DNA from: Actinomycetes bacterium
GTDB lineage: Bacteria; Actinomycetota; Actinomycetes; Mycobacteriales; Mycobacteriaceae
Direction of reading: 5' to 3'
Length of the DNA stretch: 64,000 bases
Assembly: GCA_029780675.1 (NCBI GenBank)
Contig: JAKOYE010000092.1
Span: forward strand, 1 to 64,000
Shown here: positions 39,326 through 51,883 of the stretch, piece by piece
How positions within the stretch are numbered: position 1 is the stretch's first letter
Layout of the letters: each line of letters starts with the position of its first letter
Position numbers and translations under genes: made by a program
The notes under the pieces: generated by a model
The model's database searches: none
Told to the model about the DNA's origin: nothing
The model's input: the letters and a program-made list of their open reading frames with translations, nothing else

Positions 39326-39722
39326 CCGAATCGAGTTACGTGGCCTGACTGTTCGCGGACACCACGGGGTGTTCGACCATGAACGGCGGGACGGGCAGGA
39401 CTTCGTCATCGATGTCACCGTCTGGATCGACTTGGCCGACGCCGCAGCCAGTGACGATCTGACGGACACCTTCGACTACGGGGTGCTTGCCCAGCGTGCG
39501 GCCGACATCGTCGCCGGCCCGCCCCGCAACCTCATCGAAACGGTGGCCGCCGAGATCGCCGAGGACGTCATGAACGACACCAGGGTGCACGCCGTGGAGG
39601 TCGTCGTCCACAAGCCCAACGCCCCCATCCCGTTGAGCTTCGCCGACGTCGCCGTGGTGGCCCGGCGGTCGAGACGCGGCGGACGCGGACACGTCATCCC
39701 GGCGGACGGCGGCGCGGTATGA
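39318..39722 (+). CDS. folB: Dihydroneopterin aldolase
   Basis: Converts dihydroneopterin to 6-hydroxymethyl-dihydropterin. [21 protein letters not shown] and VHKPNAPIP match the family. 134 residues. GTG 39318 is 11 nt after AGGAGG; GTG 39309 is only 2 nt away and therefore less likely. It overlaps folP by 8 nt and folK by 4 nt. Confidence 0.95.
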   Translation: MADRIELRGLTVRGHHGVFDHERRDGQDFVIDVTVWIDLADAAASDDLTDTFDYGVLAQRAADIVAGPPRNLIETVAAEIAEDVMNDTRVHAVEVVVHKPNAPIPLSFADVAVVARRSRRGGRGHVIPADGGAV

Positions 39723-40258
39723 CGAGAGTCGTCCTGTCGATCGGTTCCAACCTCGGCGACCGGATGGCCCGCCTGCAGTCGGTCGTCGACGGACTGGGTG
39801 GTTCCGTTCAGGCGGTGTCGCCGGTGTTCGAGAGCGATCCGTGGGGCGGAGTGGATCAGGACGCGTTCCTCAATGCCATCCTGGTCGCCGAGGACGAGGG
39901 CAAAGACGCCTACGACTGGCTGGCTCGGGCACAGGAACTGGAACGGGAGAACGATCGGGTGCGCGAGGTCCGGTGGGGTCCGCGGACCCTCGATGTTGAC
40001 CTCATCGTCTGCGGCGTGGCGGGCCGCGACATCCGAATCGACGACCCGACACTCACCCTTCCCCACCCGCAGGCGCACCGGCGCGCCTTCGTGCTGATTC
40101 CCTGGCTGGCTGTGGACCCGGCGGCTGAACTGACCGTTCACGGGCGTCGACGCCCGGTCGCCGAACTGCTCGAGGAACTCGACCCGGCCGAACGGTCGTC
40201 CGTCCGTCCGACGAATCGCGTGCTGCGGACCTCCACCGGTGATGGGGGTCGTCGATGA
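39719..40258 (+). CDS. folK: 6-Hydroxymethyl-dihydropterin pyrophosphokinase (HPPK)
   Basis: Transfers pyrophosphate from ATP to the pterin before FolP. Motifs are [21 protein letters not shown] and the catalytic-loop region [12 protein letters not shown], then [12 protein letters not shown]. 179 residues. Start ATG 39719 overlaps the folB stop by 4 nt. Confidence 0.95.
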   Translation: MTRVVLSIGSNLGDRMARLQSVVDGLGGSVQAVSPVFESDPWGGVDQDAFLNAILVAEDEGKDAYDWLARAQELERENDRVREVRWGPRTLDVDLIVCGVAGRDIRIDDPTLTLPHPQAHRRAFVLIPWLAVDPAAELTVHGRRRPVAELLEELDPAERSSVRPTNRVLRTSTGDGGRR

Positions 40259-40734
40259 TGGGCGTGACCCGACCCCGGGACCTCGCCGCGGCAGCGCTGG
40301 CCGCCGCAGTGGTCAGCTACTTTTTCGTCCGGCTGTCCTATCGCCATTTCCCGCCCATCACGGTGTGGACCGGCCTGTCGCTGCTCGGGGTGGCGGTCGC
40401 CGAGGCCGCGTGGGCGGTATCGGTGCGCCGGCGGATCCGGGATGGTCAGGTCGGTGTCGGCGGTGGCCGGCTGCACCCTCTGGCGGTCGCCCGCACCGTT
40501 GCGGTCGCCAAGGCGTCCGCCTGGGCGGGAACCTTGGCGCTCGGTTGGTGGGTGGGCGTGCTGGCCCATGTGCTGCCCCACCGGTCAGAACTGAGGGTCG
40601 CCGCCGCCGACACCCCGGGCGCGGTCGTGGCCGCCGGATGCGCGCTGGCCCTCGTTTCAGCGGCGCAGTGGTTGCAGCATTGCTGCCGTTCGCCGGAAGA
40701 CCCCGCCGGCGATGGCACGCCTGCCGCGGAATAG
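40255..40734 (+). CDS. DUF3180 membrane protein (Rv3605c-like)
   Basis: Product of 159 residues with four hydrophobic segments (near 10-25, 38-55, 85-105, 125-145) and little else. Its function is unknown, but it is always found after folK in mycobacteria. Start ATG 40255 (or 40258) overlaps the folK stop, so it is translated with the folate genes. Confidence 0.88.
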   Translation: MMGVTRPRDLAAAALAAAVVSYFFVRLSYRHFPPITVWTGLSLLGVAVAEAAWAVSVRRRIRDGQVGVGGGRLHPLAVARTVAVAKASAWAGTLALGWWVGVLAHVLPHRSELRVAAADTPGAVVAAGCALALVSAAQWLQHCCRSPEDPAGDGTPAAE

Positions 40735-40817
40735 CGCTCGCCGGTGCCGACTTTCGGGCGAATCGCAGCAGCTTGTCGCTCCGGGCAACCGTCTGGGTTA
40801 GCGGTACAGTCAGGCCC

Positions 40818-42191
40818 ATGACCGTTCTGCCCCGCGGCGCCAAAAATCGGCGCGGCGGCCGCAGGCCGGGCTGGCTGCTGCTCACGGCGTTGCTGGTACT
40901 GGCCATCCTGGCCAGCACCACACTGGTATTCACCAACCGGGTGGAACTGCTGCGCCTGGCGGTCATCCTGTCGCTGTGGGCGGCCGTTCTGGCCGCGTTC
41001 GCGTCGGTGATCTACCGCCGCCAGAGTCAGCTTGACGCCGCGAAGGCCCGGGACATGAAGTTCGTCTACGACCTCCAACTCGATCGCGAAATCTCCGCGC
41101 GCCGCGAGTACGAGCTCGCGGTGGAAGCGCACCTGCGCCGGCAGTTGGCGGTCGAAGTACGGGCGCAGGCCGCCGACGAGATGGGGGCGCTGCGGGCGGA
41201 GTTGGCGACACTGCGCGCCAACTTGCAGGCCCTGCTGGGAGCCGACCTCGGTGAGCGTCCCGCGCTGGAGTCCGAACGGGTGGCGGACGCCGCACTCTCC
41301 GAACCGCTTGCAATGCCGCCGGCCCCCGGCCGGGTGCACAGCAGTCGGGTGACCGCGGACACCGAGGAGTTCGCCGCTCATGTGGGTACGACGCAGGTCG
41401 AGGTCACGCGGGTAGAGGTTGTCGCCGAGGTGGATCTGGGGGGTGAGAGCCCGATCATCGATGTTCCTGAGGAGCCGCTCGTTACCGCCGCGCCCCTGCC
41501 ACCCGCGTCTGAGCCCCCCGTGTCGCAGCCCCCCGTGTCTCAGCCCCCCGTGTCGCAGCCCCCGGTGTCCCCGCCGCCCGTGCCGCCTCGGACCCGCAGG
41601 CGGCAGCAGACCCCGCCCGTCGACCAGCAGCCGCCGTCGATCGAGAACGGCTCCCACCGACGCCAGGAGACGGACGGGGCCTGGCAGCGGCCTGCCCCGG
41701 CACCACGGACTGCCCCGACACCACGACCGGCCCTGGCGCCACGATCAGCCCCGCCGCCACGGCGCACCGCACCTCAGCAACCACCTGCCGCGTCGCCGTC
41801 CGGCCCCGGCTGGGCACCGCAGCCGCCCCGGCCGCCGATTCCCCCGCCCGGCCCGACTACCCCGTGGCGTCCGCCTGAGACGCGAACCCGCCCGGGTCGG
41901 CACCGGGGCTTCGAGGAGCAGGCCGCTGACACCGGGTCGGGCCCGGCACCACAGCACCGCGCGCCCGGCGGTCGGCACGCGAACGAGGCGCCGGACGACC
42001 ACGCCGCCGACGTGGCGGGCCGGCATCGCAACGCAGCGCAGAACGGGCCCGTCGAACAGGCCGTAGCCGAGGCTCCCCACGGCCAGCATGCAGGGGGCGC
42101 GCCGGTGGCCGACCTCGTCGCCCGTCTGCGGGGTGGCAACCCGTCGAGCGACCGCTCTGGTGGCGGCGGACGCCGTCGCCGGGAGGACTGA
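40818..42191 (+). CDS. Membrane protein with coiled-coil and proline-rich tail (Rv3604c-like)
   Basis: Product of 457 residues. Two close membrane spans (WLLLTALLVLAILASTTLVF; LAVILSLWAAVLAAFASVIY) are followed by a coiled-coil of about 90 residues (DLQLDREISARREYELAVEA...). The rest is a long disordered Pro/Arg/Ala-rich tail. Four 15-bp units encode PPVSQ repeats. It corresponds to Rv3604c. The layout resembles a scaffold rather than an enzyme. ATG 40818 is chosen because the frame upstream is antisense-like and overlaps the DUF3180 gene. Confidence 0.85.
   Translation: MTVLPRGAKNRRGGRRPGWLLLTALLVLAILASTTLVFTNRVELLRLAVILSLWAAVLAAFASVIYRRQSQLDAAKARDMKFVYDLQLDREISARREYELAVEAHLRRQLAVEVRAQAADEMGALRAELATLRANLQALLGADLGERPALESERVADAALSEPLAMPPAPGRVHSSRVTADTEEFAAHVGTTQVEVTRVEVVAEVDLGGESPIIDVPEEPLVTAAPLPPASEPPVSQPPVSQPPVSQPPVSPPPVPPRTRRRQQTPPVDQQPPSIENGSHRRQETDGAWQRPAPAPRTAPTPRPALAPRSAPPPRRTAPQQPPAASPSGPGWAPQPPRPPIPPPGPTTPWRPPETRTRPGRHRGFEEQAADTGSGPAPQHRAPGGRHANEAPDDHAADVAGRHRNAAQNGPVEQAVAEAPHGQHAGGAPVADLVARLRGGNPSSDRSGGGGRRRRED
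41511..41570 (+). repeat. Four tandem 15-bp units encoding PPVSQ
   Basis: Units start at 41511, 41526, 41541 and 41556 with the pattern CAG CCC CCC GTG TCG and only silent or first-codon differences. A degenerate fifth unit follows. Confidence 0.9.
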
Positions 42192-42269
42192 CCGGCGGCT
42201 ACACTCAGGCCCACATCCGGTCCCCGCGACTCGGGACGGGAAAGCCGATTAGTCAGCGAGGTCGTCGAG

Positions 42270-43208
42270 GTGGGGACCCCCAACGGCCTGCGTCCGGCCC
42301 GCCTGAAAGTCGGGATCGTCTCCGGCGGTCGGGTGGGGACGGCGCTGGGCGCGGCGCTGGAACGCGCCGAGCATGTGGTCGTGGCGTGCAGTGCGATCTC
42401 GGCCACCTCGCGGCGGTTGGTGGAGCGCCGCTTACCGGACACCCCGGTGCTGCCGGTGCCCGAGGTCGCCGACTCCGCCGAACTGCTGCTGCTCACCGTC
42501 CCGGATTCCGAACTCCCCGGACTGATCGGCGGACTTGCCGCCACCGGCGCCGTGCGGCCGGGCACGATCGTGGCCCACACCTCCGGGGCCAACGGTGTCG
42601 GTATCCTCGCGCCGCTCGCCACGCAGGGATGCATCCCCCTGGCCGTGCATCCCGCGATGACGTTCACCGGAGGTGAGGAGGATGTGGCCCGACTTACCGA
42701 CGCCTGCTTCGCGGTGACCGCGGCCGACGAGACCGGATACGCGGTGGCCCAATCCCTGGTGCTCGAGATGGGCGGTGAGCCCTTCCGCGTCCGCGAGGAG
42801 TCCCGCACGCTCTACCACGCAGCCCTCGCGCACGGCAGCAATCATGTCGTCACTCTCCTCGCCGATTCTCTCGCGGCGCTGCGGCGCGCGCTGGCCGGCG
42901 ACGAACTTCTCGGCCAGCAGATCGTCAGCGACGCACCGGGTGGCCTTGCGGAGCGGATCATCGCGCCGCTGGCCCGGGCTGCTCTGGAGAACACCCTGCA
43001 TAGGGGGCAGGCGGCCCTGACCGGTCCGGTGGCGCGCGGCGACGCCGCTGCCGTCTCGGCGCATCTGACCGCCCTCGATGCGGTGGATCCCGATCTGGCA
43101 CAGGCGTATTGCGCCAACTCGTTGCGCACCGCGCAGCGCGCTCACGCCCCCCGGGAAGTGTTCGACGTTCTGACCACCTGGTCGAGCTCGAGAGGGTCAC
43201 CGAAATGA
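42270..43208 (+). CDS. DUF2520 Rossmann-fold oxidoreductase-like protein (Rv3603c-like)
   Basis: Product of 312 residues. The N-terminal NAD(P)-binding motif is [18 protein letters not shown] strand-loop with AVHPAMTF follows, and an all-helical C-terminal domain, the architecture of prephenate dehydrogenase and ketopantoate reductase relatives. It lies directly before panC and overlaps it by 4 nt (ATGA). A ketopantoate reductase role would fit the context but is inference. Start is GTG 42270. Confidence 0.85.
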   Translation: MGTPNGLRPARLKVGIVSGGRVGTALGAALERAEHVVVACSAISATSRRLVERRLPDTPVLPVPEVADSAELLLLTVPDSELPGLIGGLAATGAVRPGTIVAHTSGANGVGILAPLATQGCIPLAVHPAMTFTGGEEDVARLTDACFAVTAADETGYAVAQSLVLEMGGEPFRVREESRTLYHAALAHGSNHVVTLLADSLAALRRALAGDELLGQQIVSDAPGGLAERIIAPLARAALENTLHRGQAALTGPVARGDAAAVSAHLTALDAVDPDLAQAYCANSLRTAQRAHAPREVFDVLTTWSSSRGSPK

Positions 43209-44128
43209 CATCCAGGACAACGCAATTCACCGCGGGTGAGCTGAACGTTTATCCCACCCCAAGGTCGGTGTCCGGTGTCACCGCGGCGTTGCGCCACACC
43301 GGTCGCCGGGTGATGCTGGTCCCGACCATGGGCGCACTGCACGACGGTCACTTGGCGCTGGTCCGGGCGGCGAGACGGGTTCCGGGCGCGGTGGTTGTGG
43401 TATCCATCTTCGTCAATCCGCTGCAGTTCGGAGCGGGGGAGGACCTCGACGCCTATCCCCGGACTCTCGATGCGGATCTGGAGTTGCTCGCCGATGAGGG
43501 TGTGGAGGTGGTGTTCACTCCGACGCCGGACACCATGTACCCGGACGGACCGCGGACCACGGTGCAACCCGGCCCGTTGGGTGCCGAACTCGAGGGGGCG
43601 GTGCGCCCCACCCATTTCGGCGGCATGCTCACCGTCGTCCTCAAACTGCTGCAGATCGTCCGACCGGACCGCGCCTTCTTCGGGGAGAAGGACTATCAGC
43701 AGTTGACCCTGATCCGGCAGATGGTCGCCGACCTCGATGTCGGTGTGCGCATCGTCGGCGTGCCCACCGTGCGGGAGCCCGACGGGTTGGCGATGTCCTC
43801 GCGCAATCGCTACCTCAGTCCCGAACAGCGAGAGCAGGCCGGTGCGCTGTCCGCCGCATTGCTCGCCGGCGTGTACGCTGCCTCGGCGGGGCCCGCGGCC
43901 GTTCTGGACGCCGCCCGTGCGGTCCTCGACGAGGTGCCCGCCATCGCGGTCGACTATCTGGAACTCCGTGGACCGGGCCTGGAGCCCACGCCTGATTACG
44001 GCCCGGCGCGGCTGCTCGTGGCGGGTCGCCTCGGCGCCACCCGTCTTCTGGACAACATCGCCATCGAGCTGCCCGGCGGGCACCTCGGCGTCGAGCCGGG
44101 TGACTCCGAAATGACCTGGAGAAATTGA
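43205..44128 (+). CDS. panC: Pantothenate synthetase
   Basis: ATP-dependent joining of pantoate and beta-alanine. The HIGH-like motif is [13 protein letters not shown], and [17 protein letters not shown] and [11 protein letters not shown] are conserved. 307 residues from ATG 43205, which overlaps the DUF2520 stop. The TGA stop shares one base with the panD ATG. Confidence 0.96.
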   Translation: MTSRTTQFTAGELNVYPTPRSVSGVTAALRHTGRRVMLVPTMGALHDGHLALVRAARRVPGAVVVVSIFVNPLQFGAGEDLDAYPRTLDADLELLADEGVEVVFTPTPDTMYPDGPRTTVQPGPLGAELEGAVRPTHFGGMLTVVLKLLQIVRPDRAFFGEKDYQQLTLIRQMVADLDVGVRIVGVPTVREPDGLAMSSRNRYLSPEQREQAGALSAALLAGVYAASAGPAAVLDAARAVLDEVPAIAVDYLELRGPGLEPTPDYGPARLLVAGRLGATRLLDNIAIELPGGHLGVEPGDSEMTWRN

Positions 44129-44544
44129 TGTTTCGGACCATGCTGAAGTCCAAGATCCACCGCGCGACGGTGACGCACGCCGACCTGCACTATGTGGGTT
44201 CGGTGACCATCGACGCCGATCTGATGGATGCCGCGGACCTTCTCGACGGCGAGCAGGTGACCATCGTGGACATCGACAACGGCGCCCGTCTGGTGACGTA
44301 CGCGATCACCGGCGAGCGCGGCAGCGGTGTGATCGGAATCAACGGTGCCGCAGCGCATCTCGTGCACCCCGGTGATCTGGTGATACTCATCGCATACGCC
44401 TCGATGGACGATGCCGAAGCCCGCCGGTACCGTCCGCGGGTGGTGTTCGTCGACTCCGCCAACAGGCAGGTCCACCTCGGCGACGATCCCGCCCACGTTC
44501 CCGGCGACGCCGCCGGTCTGAGCGCCCTGAAAGTGCTGCGGTAG
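44128..44544 (+). CDS. panD: Aspartate 1-decarboxylase (pyruvoyl enzyme)
   Basis: Makes beta-alanine for PanC. The precursor self-cleaves between Gly24 and Ser25 (HYVGSVT) to give the pyruvoyl group; Lys9 and Tyr58-region residues are in place. 138 residues from ATG 44128. The C-terminal tail is the mycobacterial form discussed for pyrazinamide action. Confidence 0.96.
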   Translation: MFRTMLKSKIHRATVTHADLHYVGSVTIDADLMDAADLLDGEQVTIVDIDNGARLVTYAITGERGSGVIGINGAAAHLVHPGDLVILIAYASMDDAEARRYRPRVVFVDSANRQVHLGDDPAHVPGDAAGLSALKVLR

Positions 44545-44546
44545 TC

Positions 44547-45362
44547 GTGCTGCTGGCTATCGACGTCCGCAACACCCACACCGTTGTAGGTCTGATCTCG
44601 GGGTCCGGTGACCACGCCGAGGTCGTCCAGCATTGGCGGATCCGCACCGAACCGGAGGTGACCGCCGACGAACTCGCCTTGACCATCGAGGGTCTGATCG
44701 ACGACGACTCCGAACGACTCACCGGCGTCACCGGACTGTCGACCGTGCCGTCGGTGCTCTACGAGGTCAGGATCATGCTCGATCAGTACTGGGTGGACGT
44801 CCCGCATGTGCTGATCGAACCCGGTGTGCGCACCGGGATACCGTTGCTGGTCGACAATCCCAAGGAGGTCGGCGCCGATCGCATCGTGAACTGCCTGGCC
44901 GCCCACGCAAAGTTCAAGGGCGCGGCTATCGTGGTCGATTTCGGCTCGTCGATCTGCGTCGATGTCGTCTCCGCCAAAGGCGAGTTCCTCGGTGGCGCAA
45001 TCGCTCCCGGTGTCCAGGTCTCCTCCGATGCGGCGGCCGCCCGATCGGCCGCGCTGCGCCGGGTGGAACTCGCCCGGCCGCGTTCGGTGGTGGGCAAGAA
45101 CACCGTGGAGTGTATGCAGTCCGGAGCGGTGTTCGGCTTCGCCGGCTTGGTCGATGGTCTGGTCAGCAGAATCCGCCAGGACGTCGACGGGTTCGCCGGT
45201 GCCGGGGTTGCGGTGGTGGCAACCGGGCACACCGCGCCGCTCATGCTCCCCGACCTGCACACCGTCGATCACTATGACCAGCACCTCACGCTGGACGGTC
45301 TGCGGATGGTGTTCGAACGCAATCAGGACGGCCAGCGCGGACGTCTCAAGCCCGGCCGTTGA
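44547..45362 (+). CDS. coaX: Type III pantothenate kinase
   Basis: ASKHA-fold kinase for the first step from pantothenate to CoA. P-loop-like [11 protein letters not shown] replaces the more usual DIGNT; the next motifs [11 protein letters not shown] and [12 protein letters not shown] are conserved. 271 residues from GTG 44547. In M. tuberculosis CoaX (Rv3600c) appears not to be the main kinase (CoaA is), so its activity here is uncertain. Confidence 0.9.
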   Translation: MLLAIDVRNTHTVVGLISGSGDHAEVVQHWRIRTEPEVTADELALTIEGLIDDDSERLTGVTGLSTVPSVLYEVRIMLDQYWVDVPHVLIEPGVRTGIPLLVDNPKEVGADRIVNCLAAHAKFKGAAIVVDFGSSICVDVVSAKGEFLGGAIAPGVQVSSDAAAARSAALRRVELARPRSVVGKNTVECMQSGAVFGFAGLVDGLVSRIRQDVDGFAGAGVAVVATGHTAPLMLPDLHTVDHYDQHLTLDGLRMVFERNQDGQRGRLKPGR

Positions 45363-45387
45363 GTCCCGCCGTTTATGCTGGCTCGCC

Positions 45388-46926
45388 GTGAGTGATGCGG
45401 ACGCACCGGAAGAGGCGGGCCTGGTCGTCGACCCTTCCGTCGATGAGGTTCCCGAACAGTTCCGGATCCGCCAGGCCAAGCGCCGGCGGATACTCGACTC
45501 GGGAGTCGAGGCCTATCCGGTAGCGGTGCCCCGAACCCATTCGCTGGCCGAGATCCGGGCCGCTTACCCCGATCTGGCGCCGGACACCGCGACTGGCGTC
45601 CGGGTTGGTGTCACGGGGCGGGTGGTGTTCTCCCGCAACTCCGGAAAGCTCTGCTTCGCCACCCTGCAGGAGGGCGACGGCACCCAACTGCAGGCGATGA
45701 TCAGTCTCGCCGGGGTCGGGGACGACGCGCTCGAGAGGTGGAAATCCGATGTCGACCTCGGCGACATCGTGTTCGTGCACGGCGAGGTGATCAGTTCCCG
45801 GCGGGGAGAACTCTCGGTGTTGGCCGACTCCTGGCAGATGGCGGCGAAGTCGTTGCGCCCGTTGCCGGTGGCCCACAAGGAGATGAGCGAGGAATCGCGC
45901 GTCCGGCAACGCTACGTCGACCTCATCGTGCGTCCCCAGGCGCGAGAGGTCGCCCGGCAGCGCATCGCCGTGGTTCGCGCGGTCCGTAACGCCCTGGATC
46001 GTCGTGGCTTCCTCGAAGTCGAGACGCCGATGCTGCAGACCCTGGCAGGCGGTGCCGCGGCCAGGCCCTTCGTGACCCACTCCAATGCCCTGGACACCGA
46101 TCTGTACCTGCGTATCGCACCGGAACTGTTCCTCAAGCGATGTGTGGTGGGCGGGTTCGAGAAGGTCTTCGAACTTAACCGGAACTTCCGCAACGAGGGT
46201 GCCGACTCCTCCCACTCGCCGGAGTTCGCCATGCTCGAGACGTACCAGGCCTGGGGCACCTATGACGATTCGGCGGTCGTCACCCGGGAACTGATTCAGG
46301 AGGTCGCCGATGAAGCCATCGGCACCCGGCAGGTCACACTGCCCGACGGATCCACCTATGACCTCGACGGCGAATGGCCGAGCATGGAGATGTATCCCTC
46401 GTTGTCGGAGGCCTTGGGGGAGGAGATTACCCCGGAGACTCCGGTTCGAAATCTATTCGGAATTGCCGACAGGCTGGCCCTGGAGATTCCCACCGACCGC
46501 GGATACGGGCACGGGAAACTGGTCGAGGAACTGTGGGAGCACACCGTCGGCGACACATTATGGTCTCCGGTTTTCGTGAAGAATTTCCCCGTCGAGACCA
46601 CCCCGTTGACGCGCCAGCATAGGAGTATTCCGGGAGTCACCGAAAAATGGGATCTCTATGTTCGGGGCATCGAGTTGGCGACCGGATACTCGGAACTTGT
46701 CGATCCGGTGATCCAACGCGAACGTTTCGAGGCCCAGGCTCGGCTCGCGGCGGCCGGTGACGACGAGGCGATGGCCCTTGACGAGGACTTTCTCGCGGCC
46801 ATGGAGTATGCAATGCCGCCGACAACGGGTACCGGGATGGGAATTGACCGCCTCCTCATGGCTCTGACGGGGTTGTCGATTAGGGAGACGGTTCTGTTCC
46901 CGATCGTTCGCCGGCACGGAAACTGA
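45388..46926 (+). CDS. lysS: Lysyl-tRNA synthetase (class II)
   Basis: Charges tRNA-Lys. An N-terminal OB-fold anticodon domain (about 60-150) and the class II core with motif 2 ([18 protein letters not shown]) and motif 3 ([14 protein letters not shown]) are present. 512 residues from GTG 45388; the upstream open frame is antisense-like within coaX. The last third, from about 46430, is poorer in G/C at third positions than its neighbours. Confidence 0.95.
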   Translation: MSDADAPEEAGLVVDPSVDEVPEQFRIRQAKRRRILDSGVEAYPVAVPRTHSLAEIRAAYPDLAPDTATGVRVGVTGRVVFSRNSGKLCFATLQEGDGTQLQAMISLAGVGDDALERWKSDVDLGDIVFVHGEVISSRRGELSVLADSWQMAAKSLRPLPVAHKEMSEESRVRQRYVDLIVRPQAREVARQRIAVVRAVRNALDRRGFLEVETPMLQTLAGGAAARPFVTHSNALDTDLYLRIAPELFLKRCVVGGFEKVFELNRNFRNEGADSSHSPEFAMLETYQAWGTYDDSAVVTRELIQEVADEAIGTRQVTLPDGSTYDLDGEWPSMEMYPSLSEALGEEITPETPVRNLFGIADRLALEIPTDRGYGHGKLVEELWEHTVGDTLWSPVFVKNFPVETTPLTRQHRSIPGVTEKWDLYVRGIELATGYSELVDPVIQRERFEAQARLAAAGDDEAMALDEDFLAAMEYAMPPTTGTGMGIDRLLMALTGLSIRETVLFPIVRRHGN

Positions 46927-47034
46927 AAGTGTTTGAACAGCAATTGTTGTAAATCGGTATGTGGTTATGGCACATTAACGGGCAACTAATACCGAATCTG
47001 TCGGCTTCCCGGCAGAGAAAGGCCCAGTGCTGGC
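46927..47034 (+). promoter_or_regulatory. AT-rich lsr2 promoter region
   Basis: 108 bp with AT-rich blocks such as CAATTGTTGTAAAT and GCACATTAACGG, very unlike the surrounding DNA. Lsr2 binds AT-rich DNA, so self-control is likely. A specific promoter hexamer was not assigned. Confidence 0.5.
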
Positions 47035-47382
47035 ATGGCCAAGAAAGTGACCGTGACACTCGTCGATGATTTCGACGGCGCAGGACCGGCTGATGAGACG
47101 GTCGAATTCTCCATCGACGGAGTGAGCTACGAGATCGACCTCTCGGCTCAGAATGCGCAGAAACTCCGCGATTTATTCACACCGTGGATCGAAGCCGGCC
47201 GCCGGGTCGGGGGGCGGCGCCGCGGCCGTCCGACCGCCGTGCCGAACGGACGCGGACGTGCCGTGATCGATCGGGAGCAGAGCGCGGCGATCAGGGAGTG
47301 GGCCCGGAACAACGGACACAAGGTGTCGACCCGCGGCCGCATCCCCGCCGACATCATCGAGGCCTTTCACGCCGCGACATGA
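47035..47382 (+). CDS. lsr2: Nucleoid-associated silencer Lsr2
   Basis: H-NS analogue of 115 residues. The N-terminal oligomerisation domain is [15 protein letters not shown]...YEIDLS. A Gly/Arg-rich linker and the C-terminal DNA-binding domain with the AT-hook-like RGR ([10 protein letters not shown]) follow. It bridges DNA and silences AT-rich and horizontally gained genes. Start ATG 47035 is without a strong ribosome site. Confidence 0.97.
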   Translation: MAKKVTVTLVDDFDGAGPADETVEFSIDGVSYEIDLSAQNAQKLRDLFTPWIEAGRRVGGRRRGRPTAVPNGRGRAVIDREQSAAIREWARNNGHKVSTRGRIPADIIEAFHAAT

Positions 47383-47618
47383 TGCGCGCGTGCCGGGGCG
47401 GTTTCGCTGGCCGCGAAGGCGGAATTGTTCGAGGTCGGTAACAAACCGTCGGCGAGCGGCGTTGACATGCTGTGTTCAGGGCTCGGGGACGGTTCGTCCG
47501 CGGGCTCACGGGCGGTGACGTCAGCGGGCAGAACGCCCCGGGTGAACCGCCCCACTAGAGTGGTTCCTGAGGTGAGCGGTGCCGTCCGCCACCAGGTGAC
47601 GAGAGCAGGTAACAGGCG
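47383..47618 (+). promoter_or_regulatory. clpC1 upstream region
   Basis: 236 bp without a gene. It should hold the clpC1 promoter; a GAGCAGGTAACAGGCG purine-rich stretch just before ATG 47619 can serve as ribosome site. No regulator box could be assigned with confidence. Confidence 0.4.
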
Positions 47619-50147
<2,529 letters not shown>

Positions 50148-50154
50148 CGGGTAA

Positions 50155-50203
50155 GACACAGGCCGAGCGGTCACCCCATCGGGGTGGCCGCTCGGCCTGT
50201 GTC
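50155..50203. terminator. 23-bp hairpin terminator after clpC1
   Basis: GACACAGGCCGAGCGG then TCACCCC pairs with GGGGTGG then CCGCTCGGCCTGTGTC around a 3-nt loop; one G-U pair, otherwise perfect. It lies 7 nt after the clpC1 stop and before the convergent lpqF stop. It can serve both directions. Confidence 0.85.
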
Positions 50204-50218
50204 TCAGCGGTATCGGTC

Positions 50219-51565
50219 TCAGCGGTAGCGCGGAAGCAGCCCGAAAACCTGCTTGATGATGGTCATCACCCAGGCCCCGGCATTGGTGCTGTGGAAACGG
50301 GGCCAGTTGAGTTGGAAGCTGACCACCCACGCCTGGCCGGTCCGGTCGACGGCGTACCAACTGAAGGTCAAGTCGCCGGGGAGGTTTCCGGCCTTGGCGC
50401 CGATATACGGCCACTCCTGCCGATCCAGGTCGATCCCGGCCACCTCGGACATGATGTCTCGTACCGGAGCGGCGGCGCCGACAGCCTCGTGCTGCAGCGC
50501 TGCGTGCACCCGACAGATGTCCTCTGCGGTGCCGTACCACTCGGCGCCGTAGGCGGACCCGGGTGAGTGGGTGCGCTTTGGATCCGGTTCGTAGGGGCGG
50601 GAATTCGCTTCCCGCAGGAGCACCGCCCGGTCGGCGGGCCCGGCTTGTTTCCACTGTTCGCGTACGTCCGGGTTGCCCCACCCGACCGCGAAGATCTCCC
50701 GCATGGTGGGGAAGGGCGTCATGCTGGCCGGATCGTGGTGGCCCGCATGGGCCAGCGCCTGCTCGACGGCACGGGTGCCGAGCCGTTCGATGAGTAGGTC
50801 GGTGGCCATGTTGTCGCTGGTCGCGATCATCTTCCCGGCAGCCTGACGCACCGTGATCTGGGACCCGGCGGGCAGTGTGTCGAACCCCGAGGAACCGAGT
50901 TTCTTGGCCTCGCTGGTGATGGTCAGGGTGTCGTCCCACCGGATCTTCCCGGCCAGTACCGCCTCCTCGACCGCGAACAACACGTAGGTCTTGAAGATCG
51001 AGGCCAGCGGAAGCGAGGTGGAAGTGTTTGCGCCGGCGACCTTTTCGCAGCGGCCCTCATCGACCTTGGAGACCATCCAGGAGTATCTGGCGCCGGTCTG
51101 GTTCAGTGCCGCGTCGACGTCCTTCCAGGCGTTGATCGTCGGCTTCTCGGTGGTGACGGTCATCCGGCTGACCATCGTCTGATCATTGATGTGCAGTTTG
51201 ATCTCTTCGCGTGCGCCGAACGAACTGGTGACGTTCAGCGTCGCCCTGCCGGCGCGGATATCGAATGAGTTCAGCGTGTAGGGGCGGTCCCACCACAGCG
51301 AGTCCATGATGGTCGTGACCGGCTTCACCATGTCCGGTGCCGCCAACGTCGAGACGCTGTGCGTTCCGATCGGCCAGTCGGAGTTGAGCATGTCCATGAC
51401 CTGCTGGGCGCGGACACCCTGGGGGCTGTTCAGGCCGATGCGCAGACCGTCGGCCACCGGTGTCGCCGGGGCCTCGGCGCAACTGGTCGCCGCGGCGGCC
51501 GTGGTGACGATCGCGACGGCGATCGCCAGCGCGCGGCGACTAACTCTTGTCGCTGGACCGCGCAA
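50219..51565 (-). CDS. lpqF: Beta-lactamase-fold lipoprotein LpqF
   Basis: 448 residues from TTG 51565 (start uncertain). A signal peptide ends in a weak lipobox (ATSC). The serine beta-lactamase-like domain has SxxK at Ser189/Lys192 (ASIFKTY), SDN in ATSDNMATD and KAG in place of KTG. An NTF2-like domain may precede it. It corresponds to Rv3593. It may be a carboxypeptidase or esterase rather than an antibiotic-degrading enzyme. It overlaps mhuD by 26 nt. Confidence 0.82.
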   Translation of the reverse strand: MRGPATRVSRRALAIAVAIVTTAAAATSCAEAPATPVADGLRIGLNSPQGVRAQQVMDMLNSDWPIGTHSVSTLAAPDMVKPVTTIMDSLWWDRPYTLNSFDIRAGRATLNVTSSFGAREEIKLHINDQTMVSRMTVTTEKPTINAWKDVDAALNQTGARYSWMVSKVDEGRCEKVAGANTSTSLPLASIFKTYVLFAVEEAVLAGKIRWDDTLTITSEAKKLGSSGFDTLPAGSQITVRQAAGKMIATSDNMATDLLIERLGTRAVEQALAHAGHHDPASMTPFPTMREIFAVGWGNPDVREQWKQAGPADRAVLLREANSRPYEPDPKRTHSPGSAYGAEWYGTAEDICRVHAALQHEAVGAAAPVRDIMSEVAGIDLDRQEWPYIGAKAGNLPGDLTFSWYAVDRTGQAWVVSFQLNWPRFHSTNAGAWVMTIIKQVFGLLPRYR

Positions 51566-51857
51566 CGTCCAACACAACCTCGAACTCGAGGAGCTGGGCA
51601 CCCGTCGACACCGGATTGGCCCGCTCGCCGGCATGTGCGGCGATGGCTGGGCCGCTGGCCCAGGATTGGAAGGCCTCCTCGGACTCCCACTGGGTGACGA
51701 CGAAGTACCGGGTCTCACCCTTGATCGGCCGCAGCAACTGGAATCCGAGGAATCCGGGCTGGTTGTCGACGGCGTGCGCCCGATTGGCGAACCGCTTCTC
51801 CAGCTCCGGGCCGGCGCCGGGAGGAACCTCGATTGCATTGATCTTGACCACGGCCAT
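51540..51857 (-). CDS. mhuD: Heme-degrading monooxygenase MhuD
   Basis: IsdG-like ferredoxin-fold enzyme of 105 residues that opens heme to mycobilin and frees iron. The key residues Asn7, Trp66 and His75 all fall at the M. tuberculosis MhuD positions. ATG 51857. It is cytosolic. Divergent from the hydrolase gene across 26 bp. No iron box was recognised in that gap. Confidence 0.94.
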   Translation of the reverse strand: MAVVKINAIEVPPGAGPELEKRFANRAHAVDNQPGFLGFQLLRPIKGETRYFVVTQWESEEAFQSWASGPAIAAHAGERANPVSTGAQLLEFEVVLDVARSSDKS

Positions 51858-51883
51858 GGCGCCAAGGTTACCGGCAGGATGGG

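Noticed and set aside
44962..45387. Longer lysS start inside coaX
   Set aside because: The added 142 residues are the wrong frame of coaX; LysS homologues begin near GTG 45388.
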